The notes: generated by a model from the sequence alone, not told the origin. Shown: positions 1 through 7,322, counted from the stretch's first letter. The stretch is 50,915 nucleotides of DNA from Streptomyces sp. CB00316 (GCF_001905595.1 NZ_LIXI01000018.1:1-50915); one strand, 5' to 3'. Numbers and translations are program-made.

Positions 1-628
1 GCGACGACGGATTGAATCCGCCTTGGGATCCGTGGTCTGTGTGCATGATCGCTCCGGCCAGGTTTCCACGGGTCCGCTCGGCTGCCGCCAGGGCGTCGAT
101 GACGAGCTCGGTTCGCATGTGATCGGCGATCGCCCACCCGGCCAGCCGGCGCGAGCACAAGTCGATGACGGTCGCGAGGTAGAGCGGTTTCGCGCCGCTG
201 ACCGGCAGGTATGTGATGTCGCCGACGTACTTTCTGTTGACGTCGGCTGCGGTGAAGTCGCGTCCGATCAGGTCGGGTGCCTTCGACGCGGCCTGGTCCG
301 CGACGGTGGTGCGGTGCCGGCGGCGCAGACGGACTCCCTCGAGCCCGATGGTCCGCATGATCCTGGCGACCCGCTTGTGGTTGACCGCCGGGCCGCCCTC
401 GTCACGGAGCTCCGCGGTGATCCTGGGGGCTCCGTAGGTGCCGTCGGAGTCCTGGTGGGCCTTGCGTATCCGGGCCGCGAGCCCGGCTTCGACGGCCTGG
501 CGGGCCGCCCGTGCTGCCGCGGTGCGACGCCAGTAGTAGAGGCTCGAACGGGCCAGGCCGAGGGTGTCGCAGAGCCGCTTCACGCCGTGACGGCGCTGGT
601 GATCGTCAACGAACTGGTAGCGATTCAC
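1..628 (-). CDS. IS3-family transposase OrfB, DDE integrase (partial)
   Basis: This is the catalytic half of an IS3 transposase, and 209 codons are visible before the window edge. The GTG at 628 overlaps the orfA TGA (GGTGA), so OrfB is made by re-initiation or by -1 frameshifting into an OrfAB fusion. Visible family landmarks are the N-terminal HTH_21-like region (GVKRLCDTLGLARSSLYYWR), the first catalytic Asp in VGDITYLP, and the second Asp in HTDHGSQGG. The third catalytic residue (Glu) lies outside the window. No stop codon interrupts the visible part. Confidence 0.85.
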   Translation of the reverse strand, partial: MNRYQFVDDHQRRHGVKRLCDTLGLARSSLYYWRRTAAARAARQAVEAGLAARIRKAHQDSDGTYGAPRITAELRDEGGPAVNHKRVARIMRTIGLEGVRLRRRHRTTVADQAASKAPDLIGRDFTAADVNRKYVGDITYLPVSGAKPLYLATVIDLCSRRLAGWAIADHMRTELVIDALAAAERTRGNLAGAIMHTDHGSQGGFNPSS

Positions 629-930
629 CAGCGCGTCTCCGTCGCGAAATACCGGGCCGCCTTGCGGAGAATGTCCCGTTCTTCTTCGAGCTCGCGGATC
701 CTCTTGCGGGCGGCGGCCAGCTCCGCCTGAACGGCGTCGCCGACGGCCTGCGAGGTGGCCGGCGGGGCGGAATGGGCGCCAGGTCGGCGGCCGTCGGCGG
801 CCCGGATCCAGTTCCTCAGCGTCTCGGTGTTCACCCCGAGATCAGCGGCGACCGACTTGATCGTCGCTCCCGGCCTCGACCGGTACAACGCGACGGCGTC
901 CGCCTTGAACTCGGCGGGGTAGTGCTTCAT
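625..930 (-). CDS. IS3-family transposase OrfA (HTH)
   Basis: A 101-aa DNA-binding protein from ATG 930. The first half is an HTH of the HTH_Tnp_1 type (AEFKADAVALYRSRPGATI, then ADLGVNTETLRNWIR). The second half is a leucine-zipper-like coiled coil (AELAAARKRIRELEEERDIL) that ends in KAARYFATETRW, a typical OrfA C-terminus. It overlaps orfB by three bases. An upstream in-frame ATG at 960 is possible, but the family normally begins near MKHYPAEFK. Confidence 0.85.
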   Translation of the reverse strand: MKHYPAEFKADAVALYRSRPGATIKSVAADLGVNTETLRNWIRAADGRRPGAHSAPPATSQAVGDAVQAELAAARKRIRELEEERDILRKAARYFATETRW

Positions 931-999
931 CCCCACGGGGACTCCGTTCTCCTGGACCATCAAGATCCAAGTGTCTCCGGTGTCCAAAACCCGGGGTCA

Positions 1000-1766
1000 A
1001 GGCCCGTGCCGACGTTGACCCAGCCCGCGTCCGCAGTCAGGTCGTAGATTCCGTACGGGATCGCCTTACCCAGATCGGCGTCGGGGAAGTCATGGGTGCG
1101 AACCCGGACCGGATCACCTTCGCGACGCCACTGGTGGCCGGCGTTCTTGTAGTTGCCGACCAACTCCTTCTTCTTGGTGTCCACGCTGATCACCGGGTCT
1201 CCGGCGGCCTGGAAGTCCTTGGCCTGGTCGTTGATATAGCGGAACTGCGCATCGCGGTCCGGGTGTTGGGCACCTTCGACCGTCTTGGCGTTGCTTTGGA
1301 GACTGAAGCCCTCCTCACGCAGCACGGCCGCCACGGTGTCCGCCGAGGCCCGGTGGCCCTGCCGGGTCAGCTCGGCAGCCAGTTGCCGGGTCGACTTCGT
1401 CGTCCAGCGCAGCGGCGACATCGGGTCCCCGCGTACATCCGGTTCCACCAAGGCCAGCAGCGCGGGCCGCAGGCCCAGATCCAGGTCCACCGCACGCTTG
1501 CGGCCTCCACCCGGCCGGCGCACGCGCCCTAACGGCGCCTCGCCGGACTCCAGTTCAGACACCCCGCGTGACACCGTGCCCTCACGCACCCCGGCGGCAC
1601 GGGCAACGACACAGATCCCCCCATGGCCCAGCGACCGTGCCTCCGCTCCTATGACCAGCCGACGCTGCCGCTCGTCCAGGTGCGGAAACAGCGCCTCGAA
1701 CTTCGCCGCCAGCTCGGTCGCGGCCCCCTCCGGAATGCCCATACCACAACAACGACGCTCGACCAC
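1000..1766 (-). pseudogene. ISAzo13-family transposase, N-terminal part, interrupted by IS3
   Basis: About 245 codons of an ISAzo13-family transposase. Recognisable stretches are LAAKFEALFPHLDERQRRL, LGRVRRPGGGRKRAVDLD, MSPLRWTTKSTRQLAAELT and DPVISVDTKKKELVGNYKN, the last containing the first catalytic Asp. The frame matches the family up to DAGWVNVGTG and then passes into the IS3 terminus and stops at 960. The C-terminal part with the remaining DDE residues is absent here and may lie beyond the IS3. Start is GTG 1766 or ATG 1742. The IS5 element sits only about 30 bp upstream, so the left terminus of this IS was probably also disturbed. Confidence 0.8.
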
Positions 1767-1799
1767 GGAAGCGACGGCTTGTTTCCCGGCAAGCCCTAA

Positions 1800-2686
1800 C
1801 TGATCGTTTCAGAATGAACTTTGTCTGGCTAGTTGTCAGTTGCCGGAGCCATCGGCAAGATCTGCTGTGTGTCTGCTGACCTTGTCCCTGATGATCTGTG
1901 GGAACGTGTCGCCCCGCTGCTTCCGGCTCGGCCAGCGCGGCGGCATCGGTATCCGGGTCGGTTGCCGGTGGATGACCGTGCTGCTCTGCGGGGCATCGTT
2001 TACGTGCTGCGCACGAGCGTGAGCTGGCGGGACGTTCCCGCAGAGTTGGTGGGCTGCAGTGGGGTGACGGCCTGGCGACGTCTGCGGGACTGGACCGAGG
2101 CTGGTGTGTGGCCCCGCCTGCACGAGGTACTTCTCGCGGAACTACGCAGAGAGGGCCTGCTGGAGATGGACGACGCCGCGATCGACGGCTCGCACGTCAG
2201 GGCGCTCAAAGGGGGGCTCACACCGGACCTTCGCCGGTCGACCGCGCGCGGCCCGGCAGCAAGCACCACCTCATCGTCGACCGGCACGGCACTCCGCTCG
2301 TCGTCTCTCTGACCAGCGGAAACCGTCACGACGTCACCCAGCTCATGCCCCTGCTGGACGCCATACCCCACATTCGCGGACTGCGCGGCCGGCCACGCCA
2401 CCGACCCCGGCGGCTGTTCGCCGACCGCGGCTACGATTACGACAAATACCGGCGTCTCGTCCGCGCACGTGGGATCACACCCAAGATCGCCCGGCGCGGC
2501 ACCCCGCACGGCTCGGGCTTGGGCAAGACCCGGTGGGTAGTCGAGCGGACCTTCGCCTGGCTCCACCAGTTCAAGCGACTGCGCATCCGCTACGAGATAC
2601 GCGCCGACCTCCACCTCGGACTACTCCAACTCGCCTGCAGCATCATCTGCTTGAGACGACTCAGAACTTCATTCTGAAACGATCAG
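1800..2686 (+). mobile_element. IS5-family (IS427-group-like) element, complete
   Basis: An 887-bp element. Its terminal inverted repeats begin CTGATCGTTTCAGAATGAA at 1800 and match the reverse complement of the end at 2686. It is flanked by the 3-bp direct repeat TAA (1797-1799 and 2687-2689), the kind of target duplication expected for this group. The transposase occupies nearly all of it in two frames. Matched ends plus a clean target duplication make this the best-preserved mobile element in the window. Confidence 0.85.
1869..2677 (+). CDS. IS5-family transposase, two frames joined by -1 frameshift
   Basis: The first frame (GTG 1869; an upstream TTG at 1833 is also open) gives LVPDDLWERVAPLLPARPAR and reaches DDAAIDGSHVRALKGG. 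The second frame (to 2677) continues AHTGPSPVDRARPGSKHHLI, LFADRGYDYDKYRR and VVERTFAWLHQFKRLRIRYE. The catalytic Asp residues are in DGSH and ADRGYD, and the Glu is in VVERTF. The frames are offset by -1 at the run AAAGGGGGGC near 2208, a plausible slippery site, as is normal for IS427-group elements. Without the shift, frame 1 ends at 2312. I read it as programmed frameshifting rather than decay, because both halves are otherwise intact. Confidence 0.8.
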
Positions 2687-2689
2687 TAA

Positions 2690-3321
2690 CTACCCGGCCT
2701 TGGGTCAAGGCCCGACCCCTGAGGACAACAAGATCAAAACAACGTGTTAATGATCTGCAATCCCTTAGCGCCGCGTCAGTACGCGGTACCGGCGCCACGC
2801 TGACCGAGGACCGGTGCCCTCCCGTGCCCCGGGACCGGTACCTGCGGCATGATCGGGCACTGCCGGACCGGCGAACACTCCTCGCCGGTCCGGCACCCCC
2901 ACCGGCAGCCTGTTTTCCGGCGAGTTCCAACTGCCCTCCCGGCGTTCCAACCGGCACACGACGTTGGAGATCGCTCCCGCTCGCCCAGCTCCTGGCAGAG
3001 CGGCACCGGTTCCAACAGGCGTGGGATCGGGGCCGGTTTCAGAAACGACCCCCGCGCGAGGCGTGTAGCTACGCGGGCCGCGACGTCCTCCTGGCGAACG
3101 CATTCCAGTGGAACAGCCGGGACAACCACAGCCCGGACCTGTTCCACTCATAGGTTCCGGTTGGAAAATTGCAGGTCAGGCCGTTCCAAACCTTCGTGCG
3201 CAGATCGCGGGATGCGAGGAGTGGCGAAGCGTGGGTGTTTGACCGTATGGATCAGGGAGAGCTGAAGAACAGCTCGGGACGGCCCTTTCTCGTCTCCCGC
3301 CGATGGGGGCCGACCAGCTGC
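2690..3321. other. Gene-free stretch with clustered GTTCCAA motifs
   Basis: No convincing gene: the open frames here are GC-rich shadows without family features. The heptamer GTTCCAA occurs at 2924, 2944, 3009 and 3183, and its complement core TTGGAA is at 3161. Near variants (ATTCCAG, GTTCCAC, GTTCCGG) lie between 3100 and 3160. A GC hairpin GGCCTTG-GGT-CAAGGCC lies at 2696-2712, just outside the IS5 element. Confidence 0.4.
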
Positions 3322-3356
3322 GGCTCCTCCGGCGTGACAAAGCCGCCGGAGGAGCC
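3322..3356. terminator. 12-bp perfect stem-loop beside the first tap relic
   Basis: GGCTCCTCCGGC (3322-3333) pairs perfectly with GCCGGAGGAGCC (3345-3356) across an 11-nt loop. No T run follows on either strand, so it is a terminator-like hairpin of unknown role. It lies about 10 bp from the point where tap homology ends. Confidence 0.45.
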
Positions 3357-3366
3357 GGCCCCCGGA

Positions 3367-3736
3367 CCACTCCTTACCGGCCTTCACGCGAGACAGATCG
3401 ACGTGGGAGAGGTCGACCAGCCAGGATCCGGGCAGCTTCGGGTCGAACGCCGGGTTCTTGACCCGGGTCGGCTCGCCGAAGCCGACGTTCAGGCCGTTGG
3501 CTCCGGCGGCGAAGGCCACATTGACGTCGATGCCGACCAGATGGCGCAGGGTGCACTCGGCATCGGTCATCGGCCGCGCCCAGTCATACGCCTCCTCGAA
3601 CAGCTTCTCCGACGGGCCCCGCACGTGGAAGCGCGGCAGATCCAGCGCGGTGAGCACCGGGTGCCCGTCGGGGGCCTCGGGCGGTGCGCAGTCCACCGGG
3701 TCGCTGCCGAGCGACCCGGGCGTCTTGGTGTCGGCC
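3367..3736 (-). pseudogene. tap: Relic of telomere-associated protein gene tap (copy 1)
   Basis: An internal fragment of roughly 120 codons of the Streptomyces Tap family, the protein that with Tpg caps linear chromosomes and plasmids. Visible stretches are ADTKTPGSLGSDPVDCAPPE, PRFHVRGPSEKLFEEAYDW, LVGIDVNVAFAAGANGLNVG, and GSWLVDLSHVDLSRVKAGKEW. Homology starts abruptly near 3736 and stops abruptly at KEW (3367). The N-terminal HTH and the whole C-terminal half are missing. A second, more complete relic lies at 10367-10972. The family assignment is from memory of Tap sequences. Confidence 0.7.
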
Positions 3737-3840
3737 GGGGACGGTCAGAGGAGGCGTCTCGGTCAGGCTGACTCTGACAGTCTCGGCGTCAAGGCGGCGA
3801 CGCCCACACCACAGCGTCCACCGGCGTCGGCCCCGATGCT

Positions 3841-4194
3841 TCATGCCTCGCCGGTCGCGTCAAGCAGCGTCGGGAAGACCTGGAAGTACGGAGCTGTTCC
3901 CGTCAGCTCCAGCCGGTGCAGTGTGCCACGGCTCAGCGGCCCCGTGAGCCAGGGAAGGCTCCCGCCCCGGCGGTCGGGAGCAAGCAGAGCGTTGAGAACG
4001 TCTCCGCTGAAAAACCCGACCCCGGACAGATCGACCACGATCTGTTTTCCCGAATCCTGACCCGCCTGGAGAGCTTGCTCCAGCTCATGGACTGCTTCCG
4101 GGTTCTCCACGTCGCCCTCGACCACGATGACGAAGTAGCGTGGATGCTCGGATACGTGAACGGCCTGCTCAGGCGTGGGAAGAACAGGTTCCAT
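3841..4194 (-). CDS. STAS-domain protein (anti-sigma-factor antagonist-like)
   Basis: A 117-aa single STAS domain from ATG 4194 (GGTGAGG upstream). Such proteins bind anti-sigma kinases and are switched by Ser/Thr phosphorylation. The family landmark is IVVDLSGVGFFSGDVLNALL. Where family members read D-S-S-G-L, with the second Ser as phospho-acceptor, this protein reads S-G-D-V-L, placing an Asp at the acceptor position. It follows the VanZ gene by 25 bp on the same strand and is probably co-transcribed. The C-terminal third (RLELTGTAPYFQVFPTLLDA) matches the usual STAS helix. No anti-sigma kinase is next to it. Confidence 0.7.
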   Translation of the reverse strand: MEPVLPTPEQAVHVSEHPRYFVIVVEGDVENPEAVHELEQALQAGQDSGKQIVVDLSGVGFFSGDVLNALLAPDRRGGSLPWLTGPLSRGTLHRLELTGTAPYFQVFPTLLDATGEA

Positions 4195-4219
4195 GGGATC
4201 GGCTACCTCACCAACGGGT

Positions 4220-4798
4220 TCAGACGCCCTCTTGTGCCGGGTCTGCGGCAGTCTCCGGGCGTCTGGTGAATCGGTGCCACCAGTGGCGGCGCCTGGGATG
4301 TACTGCACGGCCCAGCCAGAGGCCGAACAGCAGGTAACCCACAAGAGCCCCTGAGGTGTTGAGCAGAACGTCATCGATGTCGAAGGTACGCCCGATGATC
4401 AGGGCGCCCTGGACGAGTTCCACGAGGAGCATCACGAGAGCGGTGACCACTCCCACCCGAACCAGCCCTCGGGTTCGGGGCACCAGAACCGGCAGCAGCA
4501 CACCGAACGGCACACCCATCACGATATTGCCGCCGAGCTGCTTGACCGTGTCAAAGGACGCGGGCTGACCGAGATAGGCACGGATGGAGTCACCAGGGCG
4601 CAGGTTGCTGTGCGTCAACGGCACGGACGCCAAAGACGGTTGAAGCGTCAGCCTGGCCAGCACCACCGCGAATCCCACCATCGCCGCGAAGGCCAGCAGC
4701 ATGGCCAGTACCCGGCCGATCACAGACATGGGAGGCTTCCCGGGACCCCGGCCCCCTGGTTCCGCCGCAGTCTCACTACGCAGCACCATCCGCACCAT
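4220..4798 (-). CDS. VanZ-family membrane protein
   Basis: A 192-aa protein from ATG 4798, chosen because AGGAG precedes it at good spacing; ATG 4819 is an in-frame alternative. Hydrophobic segments lie near residues 30-50 (VLAMLLAFAAMVGFAVVLAR), 90-110, 115-140 and 150-168. The VanZ signature pieces are GGNIVMGVPFGVLLPVL and FDIDDVLLNTSGALVGYLLF. Named for the teicoplanin-resistance accessory protein VanZ; most actinobacterial members have no known role. There is no vanHAX here, so resistance should not be inferred. It is the first gene of a probable two-gene unit with the STAS gene. Confidence 0.75.
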   Translation of the reverse strand: MVRMVLRSETAAEPGGRGPGKPPMSVIGRVLAMLLAFAAMVGFAVVLARLTLQPSLASVPLTHSNLRPGDSIRAYLGQPASFDTVKQLGGNIVMGVPFGVLLPVLVPRTRGLVRVGVVTALVMLLVELVQGALIIGRTFDIDDVLLNTSGALVGYLLFGLWLGRAVHPRRRHWWHRFTRRPETAADPAQEGV

Positions 4799-4915
4799 TA
4801 ACAGGGCTCCTAGCCACATTGGTTTGCTTGGACGTTCGATATCCGCGACGTCACGCGGCAGGCCCGCTACGCGGGGCCGGGTCCGGTCCCAGGATATCGG
4901 TGTGTCCGGCGGCGC

Positions 4916-5039
4916 TTAGACCAGCTCGGCGTTGAGCTGGGCACCGGCGAGGAGAGCCAGGCGGAGCGGCCACAGCCACACGAGGAAGACGATGGTCCCG
5001 GCGAGCGATCCGTACAGCCGATAGCAGGTGCCGACGTGC
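4916..5039 (-). pseudogene. C-terminal stub of a YihY/BrkB-family membrane protein
   Basis: The last ~40 codons of a YihY/virulence-factor-BrkB-type protein are readable: YRLYGSLAGTIVFLVWLWPL then LLAGAQLNAELV and a TAA stop at 4916. Family members are about 300 aa with six membrane segments, and everything upstream is missing. No start codon with a ribosome site precedes the fragment. It adds to the fragments that mark 1-11 kb as decayed DNA. Confidence 0.65.
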
Positions 5040-5336
5040 GGGACGTCTCACCCCAGGCTGACATAGAGGGTAAGGGCGGTCAGGGGTTCATGCGAACGCG
5101 AGTGCGCCGGGCAGGGGGCGGGGCAGGCTGTGGGCGTGGATGAGGCGGATGCGCGGGTGTACGGAAGGCGTGCGCTGGTCCCGGCGTTCCGGTCGCCGTC
5201 CCGTCCGGTAGCACGAAGCCGCGGCACCGGCGCGGTCGTCTGCCCGTGATGTCGCGTACGCCGCAAGCTCACGGCGCATTTTTTCTCGGTGCGGTTGAGG
5301 CCCTGGCCGCTTGAGGACGTGTCGGCTGTGGGGCGG

Positions 5337-5642
5337 TCAGCGCATTTCTGGGCCTGCACCGGCCGTGACGAGCACGAGAGTGATGACCTCCACCCGTCCG
5401 GTGGCTTTGTCGCGTCCGTAGGCGGTGGTTACATGGTCGACCATCACTTCCCGGTCGTGCAGTCGGATTTCCTCTCCCGGTCGCGGAGTCGGCAGCGAGC
5501 CGGGCACGTCCAGGCATACGAGTTCCGTCCCGTCCGGTGCGATGAAGGTCATCGCATGTGACGGCACGGCGTCCGCGTCGGGCTGTTTCCACGTCGCATC
5601 CTCGGCGGCGCCGATCGCGTCGTAGATCCTTGTTGCTGTCAT
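5337..5642 (-). CDS. Small protein of unknown function (101 or 108 aa)
   Basis: Not recognised. The product from ATG 5642 begins MTATRIYDAIGAAEDATWKQ and has a central MTFIAPDGTELVCLDVPGS and a C-terminal strand-rich part (MVDHVTTAYGRDKATGRVEV). It is soluble, without signal or membrane segments. A 21-bp tandem duplication supplies two in-frame starts, ATG 5642 and ATG 5663, each with its own SD-like sequence. The 5642 site (AGGGAG, then 6 nt) is the better match, so I use it; the 5663 start would add seven residues. It lies downstream of the HTH gene at 5835-6425, with a hairpin between them. Confidence 0.55.
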   Translation of the reverse strand: MTATRIYDAIGAAEDATWKQPDADAVPSHAMTFIAPDGTELVCLDVPGSLPTPRPGEEIRLHDREVMVDHVTTAYGRDKATGRVEVITLVLVTAGAGPEMR

Positions 5643-5674
5643 ACAGGTCTCCCTTGCTGTCATACAGGTTTCCC
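5633..5674 (-). repeat. 21-bp tandem duplication of a ribosome site plus ATG
   Basis: Units 5633-5653 and 5654-5674 differ at one base (CAGGTCTCCC against CAGGTTTCCC on the plus strand). Each unit carries an SD-like purine run and an ATG for the gene at 5337-5642. The period of 21 keeps frame, so both starts are usable. Confidence 0.85.
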
Positions 5675-5704
5675 TGGGTCTGGTGGTGCCTGAGCGAGCG
5701 GGCT

Positions 5705-5728
5705 CGCGCGTCGGAGGCCCGACGCGCG
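5705..5728 (-). terminator. 10-bp GC stem-loop downstream of the HTH gene
   Basis: CGCGCGTCGG (5705-5714) pairs perfectly with CCGACGCGCG (5719-5728) over a 4-nt AGGC loop. It lies about 107 bp past the stop of the gene at 5835-6425 and upstream of the next gene on the same strand, a fitting place for a terminator or RNA-stabilising hairpin. There is no T tract. Confidence 0.5.
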
Positions 5729-5834
5729 GGAGTGTCCGGCGGCCGCGATGCATACCGGGCGTTCGAGGCCGCAACAGCGGTTGAATGGCGAGGCTGACGT
5801 GGGGCACCGGCGGGCGGGTGCGGCAGGTCGGCTG

Positions 5835-6425
5835 TCAGCCCCGGCGTGAGGTCTTGGCGAAGCGGCTGTGCGCGGCCTGCCGGGTGATGCCCATGGCGGA
5901 GCCGATCTCTCCCCAGCTGCGGCCGGTCGCGGTCGCGGTGGCTACCACATGCTGGAGGCAGGCGGCCCCGGTCCGTTCGACCTGCGCGGCGGCGGCCACG
6001 GCAGCGAGTGGGCGGGTGAGGGCGAGCTGGGCGATCGTTTCGCGCAGTGTGTCGATCTGTGCGCGTACGTCGGCGGGTACGGCGCCGTCCAGGAGGTGGC
6101 TGATGTGGCGCTGCCAGACGGTGAGCGGACCGCCCTCCCCGTCCTTTCCTGCCTCGGTCGCGTTCACGTCCCCAGGGAAGAGAGGGAACATCTCCTTTGA
6201 GCGCCATCCGCATGCACAGCCGGCGCGGACGGCGACGGCTCGGGGGCGCCCGCCGGCGCCGTCGTACTCGGCCCACAAGCTCTGGGGCCCAGCGTCCCCG
6301 GCACTATGGGGAAGAGGGAGGTTCCCCCGGATCGGCGGCGGCTCACTGCCGTCACCCAGTACCGCGACACAGAAACCTTCGTGGGACGCATTCGGGGCCG
6401 CGCCTTCGGGGTAGACCCATCTCAT
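5835..6425 (-). CDS. Putative DNA-binding protein with C-terminal HTH
   Basis: A 196-aa protein. The start is ATG 6425 because GGAGGG lies 7 nt upstream. The N-terminal ~75 residues (MRWVYPEGAAPNASHEGFC...CGWRSKEMFPL) contain two clustered Cys (CACGW) and look like a small recognition or metal-binding module. Residues ~95-160 are helical (HISHLLDGAVPADVRAQIDT). The C-terminus (ATGRSWGEIGSAMGITRQAA then HSRFAK) is a clear sigma-70-region-4/LuxR-type HTH. An operator-like array of three GTCA-N8-TGAC palindromes sits 31-104 bp upstream of the start, suggesting autoregulation. The target is unknown. Confidence 0.6.
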   Translation of the reverse strand: MRWVYPEGAAPNASHEGFCVAVLGDGSEPPPIRGNLPLPHSAGDAGPQSLWAEYDGAGGRPRAVAVRAGCACGWRSKEMFPLFPGDVNATEAGKDGEGGPLTVWQRHISHLLDGAVPADVRAQIDTLRETIAQLALTRPLAAVAAAAQVERTGAACLQHVVATATATGRSWGEIGSAMGITRQAAHSRFAKTSRRG

Positions 6426-6455
6426 GTCACGCCCTCCAGACAGCACCACCAATAT

Positions 6456-6529
6456 GTCAACCATGCATGACACAGGGGCGAATCGTCAAGGTTTCATGAC
6501 GTCTGAAATTCCTGTCAAGGTTTCATGAC
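6456..6529. promoter_or_regulatory. Three phased GTCA-N8-TGAC palindromes (operator array)
   Basis: Sites at 6456-6471 (GTCAACCATGCATGAC), 6485-6500 and 6514-6529 (both GTCAAGGTTTCATGAC). Start-to-start spacing is exactly 29 bp each time. Identity in sites 2 and 3 extends to 19 bp through GTC. The array lies just upstream of the HTH gene start at 6425 and about 250 bp upstream of terD, so it could serve either. Confidence 0.65.
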
Positions 6530-6782
6530 GTCCAGGACATCGTCCGTCCTCCCGGACAGCCGGGCAATTGCCCGCCAGTGCCGCCTGTGAACGGAACCTC
6601 GCGGTTCACGACCGCGCGGCGAATCCAGTCGACCGGCACGGCGCCGCGGCAGGGCGCCCGCTGACAGGCACCGATGACGCAACGGGCTCTGGCTCAACGT
6701 CCAGTTCACAGCCGGGGTGACTCTGTGATTACGTGGTGGCCGATTCTCGCCAAAGGCCCGATGAAAGGACCAGGTTCAGCTG

Positions 6783-7322
6783 ATGAGCGCTCTCCACACG
6801 GGGCTCACAAAGGTCGAGGTTTCCATCGCCTGGGATCCCAGCGCCCTTGGCGGTATCGCGCACGACCTCGACATCGTCGCCGCCGCCTTCACGGACCCCG
6901 CGCCCAGCCCCGGAGGACCGGAGTATCTGGTGCGCTTCGGCAGCCGGTCACCAGACGGCACGATCACGCTGGACCGCCATAGCGAAACCGGTCAAGGCTT
7001 CGGCTTCGACGAGATCATGACCCTGGAGCTCGACCGCCTCGCCCCGCGCTACGCGCGCGTGGTGGTCGGGGTCGCCATCCAGCAGTCGTCAGGCGCGTTG
7101 ACGTTCGGCGACATCCCACACGCACGGGTGCGTATCAGACAGAGCCACAACGACCTGCTGGTGCACACCTTCGCGAGCATCCCCGCCGCACGAGCCGCCA
7201 CGGTCGCCGAATTCATCCACGATGGCGCAGGCACCTGGGAACTCCGCGAAATCTACCAAGGCTTCGACATCGACCCGGCGACGCTCGGCGATGTCATGGG
7301 CACCGTCCACGCCTCCGACTGA
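6783..7322 (+). CDS. TerD-family stress/tellurite-resistance protein
   Basis: A 179-aa TerD-domain protein. Supporting stretches are KVEVSIAWDPSALGGIAHDL (beta-sandwich start), GFGFDEIMTLELDRLAP, ARVVVGVAIQQ and YQGFDIDPATLGDVMG. The usual calcium-binding acidic DxDxS-type loop (DLDASAL in many members) is only partly conserved here, as HDLDIVAAAF. Actinobacteria carry many TerD paralogues linked to envelope stress and differentiation. No other ter genes are nearby. The start ATG 6783 has a weak ribosome site (AAAGGACC, distant). It is monocistronic as far as can be seen. Confidence 0.8.
   Translation: MSALHTGLTKVEVSIAWDPSALGGIAHDLDIVAAAFTDPAPSPGGPEYLVRFGSRSPDGTITLDRHSETGQGFGFDEIMTLELDRLAPRYARVVVGVAIQQSSGALTFGDIPHARVRIRQSHNDLLVHTFASIPAARAATVAEFIHDGAGTWELREIYQGFDIDPATLGDVMGTVHASD

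Larger units (their letters stand above)
1..999 (-). mobile_element. IS3-family insertion sequence, partial (runs off left edge)
   Basis: Two overlapping reading frames on the minus strand (orfA 625-930, orfB 628 to beyond base 1) have the IS3 arrangement. The upstream terminus is placed near 999, where the ISAzo13 coding frame at 1000-1766 stops matching its family and a TGACCCCGGG terminus begins. The downstream end and its inverted repeat lie outside the window, so the target duplication cannot be checked. The element appears to have inserted into the ISAzo13 transposase gene. Confidence 0.8.

Noticed and set aside
995..1007. GGGTCAAGGCCCG shared with 2703-2715, considered as an IS footprint
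   Set aside because: The second copy is part of a local hairpin (GGCCTTG/CAAGGCC) and the first spans an IS boundary, so the match looks accidental.
2776..3147. Minus-strand frames between the IS5 and the first tap relic
   Set aside because: Several frames overlap with no start signal, no domain and Arg/Gly/Pro-biased composition.
3322..3356. Telomere palindrome of a linear replicon
   Set aside because: It is a single stem-loop without the series of closely spaced palindromes seen at Streptomyces ends, and the window is not terminal at this point.
4220..4798. Teicoplanin resistance determinant (VanZ)
   Set aside because: Only the VanZ-like membrane domain is present and no vanHAX or regulator genes are nearby, so no resistance role can be supported.
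5040..5336. Minus-strand frame 5048-5359 as a gene after the 101-aa protein
   Set aside because: There is no ribosome site, no family features, and an Arg/Thr/Pro-biased composition; it begins inside the preceding gene.
6456..6532. Possible CRISPR mini-array (three repeats, 29-bp period)
   Set aside because: Repeats are only 16-19 bp with 10-13 bp between them, too short for repeat-spacer units, and no cas genes are present. Half-site conservation fits an operator.
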